Shown: positions 8,287 to 13,575 of the stretch, piece by piece
How positions within the stretch are numbered: position 1 is the stretch's first letter
Layout: each line of letters opens with the position of its first letter
Source of the DNA: Aquabacter sp.
GTDB taxonomy: Bacteria > Pseudomonadota > Alphaproteobacteria > Rhizobiales > Xanthobacteraceae
Assembly (NCBI GenBank): GCA_030147645.1
Contig: JASBUY010000276.1
Span: 1-13,627, forward strand
Direction of reading: 5' to 3'
DNA: 13,627 bases
The notes under the pieces: model-generated
The model's input: only the letters and a program-made list of their open reading frames with translations
What the model was told of the DNA's origin: nothing
Database searches by the model: none
Position numbers and translations under genes: made by a program

Positions 8287-9012
8287 TCAGCCCTTGGTGC
8301 GCAGTGACGCGCGCCCGCCATCCACCCCGATCACCTGCCCGGTGATCCAGCCCGCCTCCCGCGACAGAAGGAAGGCCGCGAGCGCCGCGATATCCTGCGG
8401 CTCGCCGAGGCGGCCGAGCGCATGCAGGCCCGCGATCGCTTCCGCGACGGGCGCGTTGTCGGTGAGAGCCTGGGCGAGCGGGGTGCGGGTCAAAGAGGGC
8501 GCGATGGCGTTGACCCGCACCTTGGGCGCAAGCTCCGCCGCCAAGGCGCGCGTCAGCCCCTCAACCGCACCCTTCGCCATGGAAATGGAGGCATGGGCGG
8601 AAAAGCCCTGCCCCACGGCCACGCTGGAGAAGAACAGCACAGAGGCCGGGTCCGCCGAAGCCTTCAGCGCCGGCAGCACGGCCTGCACGGCCAGCGCCGC
8701 GCCCTCGGCATTGATGCGGAAATCGCGTGCGAAATCCGCAGGCCCCAGGCGCGACAGCGGCTTCAGCGTGATGGTGCCGACCGCATAGACGAGGCCGGCC
8801 AGCGGCGCGCCCGCCTCAGCCGCCACCCGAGCGAAGAGGCTGTCGTCGGTGACGTCTCCCACCGTGAACGCCGCGCCCAGTTCCGCCGCTGCGGCGGCGA
8901 GGCGGGTCACGTCGCGGCCCACCAAGTGCAGGTCAAACCCGCGCTGGTGCAGAAGCCGCGCGGTGGCAACGCCAATGCCGCCGCTCCCGCCATAGACCAC
9001 GATCTTCGCCAT
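8287..9012 (-). CDS. atypical short-chain dehydrogenase/reductase family protein
   Basis: 241-residue Rossmann-fold protein. The cofactor glycine motif is YGGSGGIG (7-14), an NNAG-equivalent YAVG lies at 76-79, N101 is in place, the SS pair is at 129-130, and the C-terminal SDR signature GQVIGVDGG is present. The catalytic tyrosine of the YxxxK motif is replaced: the segment reads ASISMAK, with isoleucine at 143 and the lysine kept at 147. Classical oxidoreductase chemistry is therefore doubtful and the substrate is unknown. The start is ATG 9012, with GGGAGG (9018-9023) 5 bases before it. The in-frame GTG at 9018-9016 overlaps that ribosome binding site and is unlikely to be used. The gene lies 63 bases after the small membrane protein gene and 10 bases before DUF2256, all on the same strand. 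Confidence 0.9.
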   Translation of the reverse strand: MAKIVVYGGSGGIGVATARLLHQRGFDLHLVGRDVTRLAAAAAELGAAFTVGDVTDDSLFARVAAEAGAPLAGLVYAVGTITLKPLSRLGPADFARDFRINAEGAALAVQAVLPALKASADPASVLFFSSVAVGQGFSAHASISMAKGAVEGLTRALAAELAPKVRVNAIAPSLTRTPLAQALTDNAPVAEAIAGLHALGRLGEPQDIAALAAFLLSREAGWITGQVIGVDGGRASLRTKG

Positions 9013-9075
9013 GGGCACCTCCCGATGAGCCGCATCGGCCCGAGGGAAAGATACGTCGGCGAAGCGTCCCCTGGT

Positions 9076-9420
9076 TCAGGGTTCGGCGGCGAAGCGCATG
9101 CGGCCCGCGGGCGCGAGCGTCGTCACATGGTAGGTGCGCACCTCGACACTGCCGCCCACTTCGATCGTGAGCACCAGCAGACCGTCGGAGACCGCGGTGG
9201 AGAGGATACGGCTCCCCTTGGGGAGCGTCGCCGTCACGTCGCCCGGGCTGACGCTCTTGCTCGACAGCATCCGATAGGCGATGACACCCAGGATCGACGC
9301 GACGCCGAGCACCATCACGAGGATGGACACGCTTGAGAAGCGCCGCACCTTGCGCAGGATGCGCTCCTGCTCCGGGGTCAGCGGCTCCTGGTTGTCGGGC
9401 TCGGACGGGCTGAAGAACAT
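9076..9420 (-). CDS. small single-pass membrane protein (DUF6476-like)
   Basis: 114 residues: a short acidic, proline-containing cytoplasmic N-terminus (SEPDNQEPLTPEQERILRK), a basic RKVRR stop, one transmembrane helix (about 29-51), then a small beta-rich periplasmic domain of about 60 residues (KGSRILSTAVSDGLLVLTIE). The family name is from memory of similar proteins beside rluD in related genomes and is uncertain; the function is unknown. The ATG at 9420-9418 interlocks with the rluD start through a CATG palindrome. The frame stays open beyond this ATG across rluD, but that part is antisense and Ser/Arg-rich. A weak CAGGT element is the only ribosome binding candidate. Confidence 0.82.
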   Translation of the reverse strand: MFFSPSEPDNQEPLTPEQERILRKVRRFSSVSILVMVLGVASILGVIAYRMLSSKSVSPGDVTATLPKGSRILSTAVSDGLLVLTIEVGGSVEVRTYHVTTLAPAGRMRFAAEP

Positions 9421-10480
9421 GGTTCGACCTGAATATGTACCGGGAGATGGCCTGGAGGAAGAGACCTCCGAGGCGGAGGGACTGGACGGCGCCGAAGCCG
9501 AGACGCGATCCGTGACGGTCTCGCCGGAGGAAGCCGGTGAGCGCATCGACCGTCTGCTCGCGGCCCGCCTCGCCCCCTTGAGCCGGACCCGCATCCAGCG
9601 CCTGGTGGCGGAGGGACAGATCCTGAACGGCGAGAGAGTGGTAGGAGACGCAGCGGAACGGGTCAATGCCGCAGACGTCCTCACTTTGCGCTTACCCCCG
9701 GCCGAGCCGGCCGAGCCGCTGCCCGAGGCCATCCCGCTCACGGTCGCGTTCGAGGATGCGTCCCTCATCGTCGTGGACAAGCCCGCGGGCCTGGTGGTGC
9801 ATCCCGCCCCCGGCAACTGGAGCGGGACCTTGGTTAACGCGTTGCTTCATCATTGCGGCGCCAGCCTTTCGGGCATTGGCGGGGTGCGGCGCCCCGGCAT
9901 CGTCCATCGCCTGGACAAGGACACGTCTGGCCTTCTGGTGGTCGCGAAGACCGACGCCGCCCACCGCTCCCTCGCCGCCCAGTTCGCGGACCATGGGCGG
10001 ACCGGACATCTGGAGCGCGCCTATCTGGCCTTCGTCTGGGGCGTGCCGGACATGCGCGGCACCGTGGACGCGCCCATCGACCGGCACCCGGCCAGCCGGG
10101 TGAAGATGGCGGTGCGCTCGGGCGGGCGCGAGGCCATCACCCATTGGCGGCTCATCGAGACGTTCGCGGACGCGGCGGGCCAGCCGGTGGCCTCTCTTGT
10201 GGAATGCCGGCTGGAGACGGGGCGCACCCATCAGATCCGCGTCCACATGGCCCATATCGGCCATCCGCTGCTTGCGGACGAGGTTTATGGGACCGGCTTC
10301 AAGACCAAGCCGGCGCGCCTCGCACCCCCTGCCCGCGCGGTCGTGGAGCAATTGGGCCGTCAGGCCCTCCACGCCGCCCATCTCAGCTTCGAGCACCCGG
10401 CAGATGGGGCAGTGATGGCCTTCGACAGCCCTCTGCCGGACGAATTGGAAAACCTGCGGCGGGCTCTCGCGGTGACGTGA
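9419..10480 (+). CDS. rluD: RluD-type 23S rRNA pseudouridine synthase
   Basis: Predicted to convert uridines of 23S rRNA helix 69 to pseudouridine (the RluD role; the closely related RluC acts elsewhere). From ATG 9419 the product is 353 residues: an acidic N-terminal tail (1-30), an S4 RNA-binding domain (about 35-95), then the RluA-family catalytic domain. The domain contains IVVDKPAGLVVHP (117-129) and the motif HRLDKDTSG with catalytic D166. TGRTHQIRVHMAHIGHPLLADEVYG is the second conserved signature; I give it only as TGRTHQIRVH and GHPLLADEVYG. A GTG at 9512 is an alternative start that would drop the acidic tail and leave a 91-base divergent intergenic region; neither start has a strong Shine-Dalgarno sequence. 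rpoH follows 115 bases downstream. The choice of RluD over RluC is by gene neighbourhood and general resemblance. Confidence 0.9.
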   Translation: MVRPEYVPGDGLEEETSEAEGLDGAEAETRSVTVSPEEAGERIDRLLAARLAPLSRTRIQRLVAEGQILNGERVVGDAAERVNAADVLTLRLPPAEPAEPLPEAIPLTVAFEDASLIVVDKPAGLVVHPAPGNWSGTLVNALLHHCGASLSGIGGVRRPGIVHRLDKDTSGLLVVAKTDAAHRSLAAQFADHGRTGHLERAYLAFVWGVPDMRGTVDAPIDRHPASRVKMAVRSGGREAITHWRLIETFADAAGQPVASLVECRLETGRTHQIRVHMAHIGHPLLADEVYGTGFKTKPARLAPPARAVVEQLGRQALHAAHLSFEHPADGAVMAFDSPLPDELENLRRALAVT

Positions 10481-10582
10481 GGGGATCAAATCTTTCGCAG
10501 CGCCGTTCCGATCTATATGCTTCGCTGTTGCGGTCGGCGTCAGCGGCCGTGGATGCGGCTGCCGCCAGCGGGGCCGCGAGGC

Positions 10583-10589
10583 AAGGAGG
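10583..10589 (+). promoter_or_regulatory. strong ribosome binding site of rpoH
   Basis: AAGGAGG ends 6 bases before the ATG at 10596 and fixes that start. It is the closest match to the anti-Shine-Dalgarno sequence in the window. The 115-base leader is GC-rich, and CTATAT at 10513-10518 could be a -10 element, but I see no convincing -35 partner. Confidence 0.8.
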
Positions 10590-10595
10590 CCATCC

Positions 10596-11495
10596 ATGGC
10601 CCAGTCGAACCACATGCCGCTTCCCAGCGCGGAAGGCGGCCTGACCCGTTACCTGGAGGAAATCCGGCGGTTCCCCATGCTGGAGCCGCAGGAAGAATAT
10701 ATGCTCGCCAAGAGTTGGCGCGAGCATGGGGATCGCGATGCCGCGCACCGGCTCGTGACCAGCCATTTGCGGCTCGTGGCAAAGATCGCCATGGGATATC
10801 GCGGCTATGGCCTGCCCATTTCCGAAGTGATTTCCGAAGGCAATGTGGGCCTCATGCAGGCGGTGAAGCGGTTCGAGCCCGAGAAGGGGTTCCGCCTCGC
10901 CACCTATGCCATGTGGTGGATCCGTGCCTCGATCCAGGAATACATCCTGCGCTCCTGGAGCCTCGTGAAGATGGGCACCACGGCGGCGCAGAAGAAGCTG
11001 TTTTTCAATTTGCGCAAGGCCAAGAGCCAGATTTCCGCCCTTGAGGAGGGGGATCTGCGCCCCGATCAGGTGAAGCAGATCGCCACCAAGCTCGGCGTGA
11101 CCGAGCAGGACGTGGTGGACATGAATCGCCGTCTCTCGGGCGACGCCTCCCTTAACGCGCCGCTGCGCGAGGATGCGGATGGCGGCGGGGAATGGCAGGA
11201 TTGGCTCGTCGACGATCACGACACCCAGGAAAGCGTCCTGGCCGAGCATGAAGAGCTGGAGAACCGGCGCAATGCCTTGGCGGGCGCGCTCTCGGTGCTG
11301 AACGAGCGGGAGCGGCGCATCTTTGAGGCGCGGCGCCTGTCCGAGGATCCGGTGACGCTGGAGGAACTGGCCGCCGAATTCGGCGTGTCGCGCGAGCGGG
11401 TGCGCCAGATCGAGGTGCGGGCGTTCGAGAAGGTGCAGAAGGCGGTCGTGGACCGCGTGCGCGCCTTGGAGGCGCCGGAGGTGGAATCCGTCTGA
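10596..11495 (+). CDS. rpoH: RNA polymerase sigma factor RpoH (sigma-32)
   Basis: Heat-shock sigma factor directing RNA polymerase to chaperone and protease promoters. The product is 299 residues, normal for alphaproteobacteria. Region 2 is at about 45-125 and includes HLRLVAKIAMGYRGYGLP, GNVGLMQAVKRFEPEKGFR and ATYAMWWIRASIQEYI. The diagnostic RpoH box QKKLFFNLR follows at 132-140. Region 4 at about 225-290 has the helix-turn-helix LEELAAEFGVSRERVRQIE. ATG 10596 follows a strong AAGGAGG site. Many rhizobia carry two or more rpoH paralogs; I cannot tell from one window which this is. A strong intrinsic terminator lies 23 bases after the stop, so the gene ends its transcription unit. Confidence 0.97.
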   Translation: MAQSNHMPLPSAEGGLTRYLEEIRRFPMLEPQEEYMLAKSWREHGDRDAAHRLVTSHLRLVAKIAMGYRGYGLPISEVISEGNVGLMQAVKRFEPEKGFRLATYAMWWIRASIQEYILRSWSLVKMGTTAAQKKLFFNLRKAKSQISALEEGDLRPDQVKQIATKLGVTEQDVVDMNRRLSGDASLNAPLREDADGGGEWQDWLVDDHDTQESVLAEHEELENRRNALAGALSVLNERERRIFEARRLSEDPVTLEELAAEFGVSRERVRQIEVRAFEKVQKAVVDRVRALEAPEVESV

Positions 11496-11518
11496 AGACG
11501 GTGTCCCCCACCCTATGG

Positions 11519-11543
11519 AAGGCCGCCTCCGGGCGGCCTTTTT
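11519..11543 (+). terminator. rpoH intrinsic terminator
   Basis: AAGGCCGCC (11519-11527), loop TCCG, GGCGGCCTT (11532-11540): a perfect 9-bp stem continuing into a five-T run (11539-11543). It sits between the convergent ends of rpoH and cpdR. On the minus strand there is no U-tract beyond TT, so it mainly serves rpoH. Confidence 0.93.
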
Positions 11544-11546
11544 CTA

Positions 11547-11912
11547 TCAGGCCGCCGCCGCGAGCATCTTGCCCACTTCCTGAACCAGATCGCGCAGATG
11601 GAAGGGCTTGGACAGGACCTTGGCCTCGCAGGCCGCTTCCATGTCCGCATTCAGCGCCACCGCCGCGAAGCCGGTGATGAACATGACCTTCAGGTCCGGG
11701 TCCAGCTCGGTGGCCCGGCGCGCCAGTTCGATGCCGTCCATTTCGGGCATCACGATATCGGTGAGAAGCAGCTCGAACGGCTCCTCCCGCATGCGCTCAT
11801 AGGCCGAACGGCCATTGTCGAACGAGGCCACCTGGTATCCGGCATTCTGAAGGGCCTTCACCAGGAACCGGCGCATGTCGTTGTCATCTTCGGCCAAAAG
11901 GATCTTCGACAC
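11547..11912 (-). CDS. cpdR: single-domain response regulator CpdR (ClpXP adaptor)
   Basis: 121-residue stand-alone receiver domain. In Caulobacter and rhizobia, unphosphorylated CpdR primes ClpXP to degrade cell-cycle regulators; the CckA-ChpT relay phosphorylates and inactivates it. Visible features: acidic pocket AEDDNDM (7-13), phosphoacceptor D52 in LLTDIVMPEMDG, switch threonine in FITGFAA, and conserved lysine in VLSKPFHLRDLV. ILLAEDDNDMRRFLVKALQN matches CpdR closely. It ends LAAAA, a hydrophobic tail resembling a ClpX degron. The start is GTG 11912 with GAGGAAG (11918-11924) 5 bases upstream. The frame extends to an ATG at 12026, but those 38 extra residues do not fit the receiver fold and the family normally starts here. 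It is convergent with rpoH and divergent from the N-formylglutamate amidohydrolase gene. Confidence 0.95.
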   Translation of the reverse strand: MSKILLAEDDNDMRRFLVKALQNAGYQVASFDNGRSAYERMREEPFELLLTDIVMPEMDGIELARRATELDPDLKVMFITGFAAVALNADMEAACEAKVLSKPFHLRDLVQEVGKMLAAAA

Positions 11913-12017
11913 GCTCTCTTCCTCACATCCCTGCGCGTTTTGGCGGGCCTCCGGCGGCTCCGACGCATCCATGGCTGTCTTGCGCCCGAACGGGTAAATT
12001 CGAAGTGAACCGGATCG

Positions 12018-12032
12018 CCCCTTCACAAGGGG
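12018..12032. repeat. 6-bp hairpin in the cpdR upstream region
   Basis: CCCCTT (12018-12023), triloop CAC, AAGGGG (12027-12032), in the 177-base gap between the divergent cpdR and amidohydrolase starts. It lies about 105 bases upstream of cpdR. Purpose unknown; no clear promoter is visible on either strand of this gap. Confidence 0.35.
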
Positions 12033-12089
12033 GGCGCCGCTTGCGCAGTATGGCGCAGCCGCGTCAGCGCTTGAAGGACCCTTGCCCCC

Positions 12090-12977
12090 GTGACCGCCTG
12101 CCTCGCAGATATCATTGATCCGCCTTTTGAAATCCTGGCGCCGGACGATGTCGTGGCGCCATTCATTTTCAATTCACCCCATTCGGGACGGATCTATCCG
12201 CGCGCCTTCGTGGAGCAGGCGCGGCTGGATTTCGAGGCGCTGCGCCGGTCCGAGGACAGTTTCGTGGACGAATTGTTCGCGGACGTGGTGGGCGCCGGCA
12301 TGCCGCTGATGCGGGCACTGTTTCCCCGCGCCTTCCTGGACCTCAATCGCGAGCCCTATGAGTTGGACCCGCGCATGTTTGAGGGCCGGCTTCCCTCCTT
12401 CGCCAATACCCGATCCATCCGCGTTTCGGGCGGGCTCGGCACCATCGCCCGTGTGGTGGGGGATGCGCAGGAAATCTATCAGCGCCGTCTGACCGTCGCG
12501 GAGGCGTTGGAGCGCATCGAGGCCTATTACAAGCCCTACCACCAGGCTCTGAGGCGGCTGCTCGCCCGCGCTCAGCGGCGATTCGGCATGGCGGTTCTGG
12601 TGGATTGCCACTCCATGCCGTCCGGCCCCATGCGCGAAGAGGGTGCGCGCGCGGACATCGTGCTGGGCGATCGCTACGGCACCAGTTGCGCGCCGGCCAT
12701 TCCCGATCTGCTGGAACGGGCGCTCGCGGCGCGTGGCTACCAGGTGGTGCGCAACAAGCCCTATGCGGGCGGCTACATCACCGAGCATTACGGCAACCCG
12801 GCCAGCGGCCTCCACGCGGTGCAGATCGAGATCAATCGCGGGCTCTACATGCACGAGGCAACGTATGAGCGGGCCGCAGGCTTCTATCAGGTGCGGCGCG
12901 ACCTCGCGGAGGTGATGGCGCAGTTGATGGAACTGGGCGCAGACGCTCTGCAGCCGCCGCGCGCCGCAGCGGAATAG
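12090..12977 (+). CDS. N-formylglutamate amidohydrolase family protein
   Basis: 295-residue member of the FGase (HutG-like) zinc hydrolase family. The biochemically known member hydrolyses N-formyl-L-glutamate to glutamate and formate in the five-step histidine pathway. Family signatures seen: FNSPHSGRIYP (27-37), LDLNREPYELD, VDCHSMPSG with its metal-ligand histidine, ITEHYGNP and VQIEINRGLYM. No other hut genes are nearby, so the true substrate may differ; many rhizobial genomes have such a stand-alone copy. The start is GTG 12090, with GAAGGA (12073-12078) 11 bases upstream; no better start is available before the conserved N-terminal motif. The gene is divergent from cpdR. It is followed by a long inverted repeat and the small-RNA region. 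Confidence 0.9.
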   Translation: MTACLADIIDPPFEILAPDDVVAPFIFNSPHSGRIYPRAFVEQARLDFEALRRSEDSFVDELFADVVGAGMPLMRALFPRAFLDLNREPYELDPRMFEGRLPSFANTRSIRVSGGLGTIARVVGDAQEIYQRRLTVAEALERIEAYYKPYHQALRRLLARAQRRFGMAVLVDCHSMPSGPMREEGARADIVLGDRYGTSCAPAIPDLLERALAARGYQVVRNKPYAGGYITEHYGNPASGLHAVQIEINRGLYMHEATYERAAGFYQVRRDLAEVMAQLMELGADALQPPRAAAE

Positions 12978-12980
12978 AGA

Positions 12981-13021
12981 TTTTCGATCATTCGAAAAAC
13001 GTGCCTTGCGTTTTTCGAATG
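12981..13021. repeat. 13-bp perfect inverted repeat with a competing hairpin arm
   Basis: CATTCGAAAAACG (12989-13001), loop TGCCTTG, CGTTTTTCGAATG (13009-13021) begins 11 bases past the amidohydrolase stop codon. A third arm, TTTTCGA at 12981-12987, can pair instead with TCGAAAA at 12992-12998, making a 7-bp hairpin that excludes the longer one. There is no separate T-run after the long stem; the T-run is inside its 3' arm. The most likely role is terminating transcription of the amidohydrolase gene. Confidence 0.65.
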
Positions 13022-13092
13022 GCAGATATACGAATTTGCGGACAGGGGAACCGACGCAGATCGGAAGCCCGTGGCGGACGTTTCGTCGGCCC

Positions 13093-13127
13093 AAAAAAGA
13101 AAGGGGCCGTCCGCAAGCGAACGGCCC
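13093..13127 (-). terminator. intrinsic terminator of small RNA copy 1
   Basis: The plus strand reads GGGCCGT (13104-13110), a 10-base interior CCGCAAGCGA, and ACGGCCC (13121-13127). On the minus strand the stem is followed by CTTTCTTTTTT (13103-13093). Confidence 0.85.
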
Positions 13128-13161
13128 AAGTCTAGGGAGGAAACGCCCAAGGAGGGCAGCG
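13122..13161. repeat. 40-bp direct repeat, unit 1 (small RNA core)
   Basis: Identical to 13479-13518. It runs from CGGCCCAAGTCTAGGGAGG to GAGGGCAGCG on the plus strand and covers the 3' arm of the terminator stem, the signature segment and the upstream hairpin. A second 15-base block (13095-13109, AAAAGAAAGGGGCCG) is also identical to 13449-13463. Sequence between and outside these blocks has diverged. Confidence 0.97.
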
Positions 13162-13195
13162 ACACAGCGACGCCAATCGCCATGTCGCAATGCAG

Positions 13196-13224
13196 CAATA
13201 GCCCATTGCGGCGCCGAAAATCAA
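13196..13224 (-). promoter_or_regulatory. promoter of small RNA copy 1
   Basis: Minus strand: TTGATT (13224-13219, preceded by C to give CTTGAT), a 17-base spacer, CTATTG (13201-13196). This resembles the alphaproteobacterial CTTGAC-N17-CTATAT consensus. The predicted start is near 13189. The AT-rich tract at about 13230-13300 lies directly upstream and may act as an UP element. Confidence 0.65.
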
Positions 13225-13448
13225 GTGGGTTTTCCTGGGATTTTTTATTATTTGATATAAGCCATTGATATTTAAAGAGATATATTAATACAAATTCATC
13301 TGCGGCGCAGCCGTAGGTGTCCCTCTCCAGACAGACACCACCCCAGGCGCGCCTCTAGCGGGGCCTTAGCCATGGCGAGATCGAATCTGTGACGGAGAGG
13401 AGAGGGCGAGAGAAAAATCTCCGCCGTGCCCGCGCGCTGGCGCAGGGC
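13225..13448. other. intergenic spacer between the two small RNA genes, with an AT-rich island
   Basis: No gene is supported here. From about 13230 to 13300 the sequence is strongly AT-rich, unlike the rest of the window, with TTGATAT repeated at 13253 and 13265. A short inverted repeat, GGTGTC (13316-13321) and GACACC (13334-13339), follows, and another, CGGAGA (13393-13398) and TCTCCG (13418-13423). The last two are downstream of copy 2 on its strand. Together with 12978-13092 (the inverted repeat plus unremarkable sequence) this accounts for the gene-free right end of the window. Confidence 0.6.
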
Positions 13449-13484
13449 AAAAGAAAGGGGCCGCCCGGCTGACCGGAGCGGCCC
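13449..13484 (-). terminator. intrinsic terminator of small RNA copy 2
   Basis: Plus strand: GGGCCGC (13458-13464), inner stem CCGG-CTGA-CCGG (13465-13476), one bulged A, then GCGGCCC (13478-13484). An 11-bp interrupted stem followed on the minus strand by CTTTCTTTT (13457-13449). Confidence 0.87.
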
Positions 13485-13518
13485 AAGTCTAGGGAGGAAA
13501 CGCCCAAGGAGGGCAGCG
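13479..13518. repeat. 40-bp direct repeat, unit 2 (small RNA core)
   Basis: Perfect copy of 13122-13161 at an offset of 357 bases. It is part of small RNA copy 2. Confidence 0.97.
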
Positions 13519-13546
13519 GTATCGCGAGGCGACACCGCGCCCTAAT

Positions 13547-13575
13547 AATATGGGCTCCGATCACCATCGCCACAA
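13547..13575 (-). promoter_or_regulatory. promoter of small RNA copy 2
   Basis: Minus strand: TTGTGG (13575-13570, preceded by C), a 17-base spacer, CATATT (13552-13547), predicted start near 13540. The spacing to the RNA core (about 26 bases from start to the first conserved hairpin) is close to that in copy 1 (about 32). The two promoters share little sequence beyond the hexamers, so the copies may be expressed under different conditions. Confidence 0.55.

Larger units (their letters stand above)
13093..13189 (-). ncRNA. small RNA, alpha-r8/suhB (MmgR-like) family, copy 1
   Basis: Predicted 97-base transcript on the minus strand. In order: a variable 5' segment, the hairpin GCCC-TCCTT-GGGC (13157-13145), a single-stranded GTTTCCTCCCTAGACTT, and a terminator hairpin (13127-13104, stem GGGCCGT/ACGGCCC in plus-strand terms) followed by CTTTCTTTTTT. 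The TTTCCTCCCT signature between two hairpins is what I recall for the rhizobial alpha-r8 family (suhB RNA; MmgR in Sinorhizobium meliloti, an Hfq-binding RNA linked to polyhydroxybutyrate granule control). The 40-base core is identical to copy 2, 357 bases away. Ends are estimated from promoter and terminator positions. No convincing protein-coding frame covers it. Confidence 0.85.
13449..13540 (-). ncRNA. small RNA, alpha-r8/suhB (MmgR-like) family, copy 2
   Basis: Predicted 92-base transcript on the minus strand with the same plan as copy 1: the hairpin GCCC-TCCTT-GGGC (13514-13502), the TTTCCTCCCT signature, and a terminator hairpin with U-rich tail. It also has a 5' hairpin, 13538-13516: in the minus-strand RNA GCGGUGUCGC pairs with GCGAUACCGC around a CUC loop, a 10-bp stem that closes completely only in this orientation, because one pair is G-U. 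That supports minus-strand transcription. Relative to copy 1 the terminator stem carries a compensatory change (C13464-G13478 here, T13110-A13121 there). Ends are estimated. Confidence 0.85.

Noticed and set aside
7471..8307. 278-residue plus-strand open frame
   Set aside because: Antisense to the photolyase and DUF2256, both supported by clear motifs.
9421..9816. Minus-strand extension upstream of the small membrane protein
   Set aside because: Antisense to rluD, Ser/Arg-rich and without any recognisable motif; the family-like protein begins at 9420.
10481..10595. Heat-sensing RNA structure in the rpoH leader
   Set aside because: The leader is GC-rich with several weak pairings, but none clearly occludes the AAGGAGG site; no support beyond the gene's identity.
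11990..12015. CtrA-like half-site pair upstream of cpdR (minus strand TTCA-N7-TTTA)
   Set aside because: Both halves deviate from TTAA, and no promoter elements could be placed around it.
12174..13190. 338-residue minus-strand open frame
   Set aside because: Antisense to the N-formylglutamate amidohydrolase and running through small RNA copy 1; composition is shadow-like.
13006..13268. Two plus-strand open frames of 65 and 84 residues
   Set aside because: They overlap the small RNA gene and its promoter on the other strand, lack ribosome binding sites, and look like chance.
13122..13518. The 40-bp direct repeats as attachment sites or ends of a mobile element
   Set aside because: No integrase, transposase or target duplication is present, and the repeats sit inside RNA genes with promoter and terminator.
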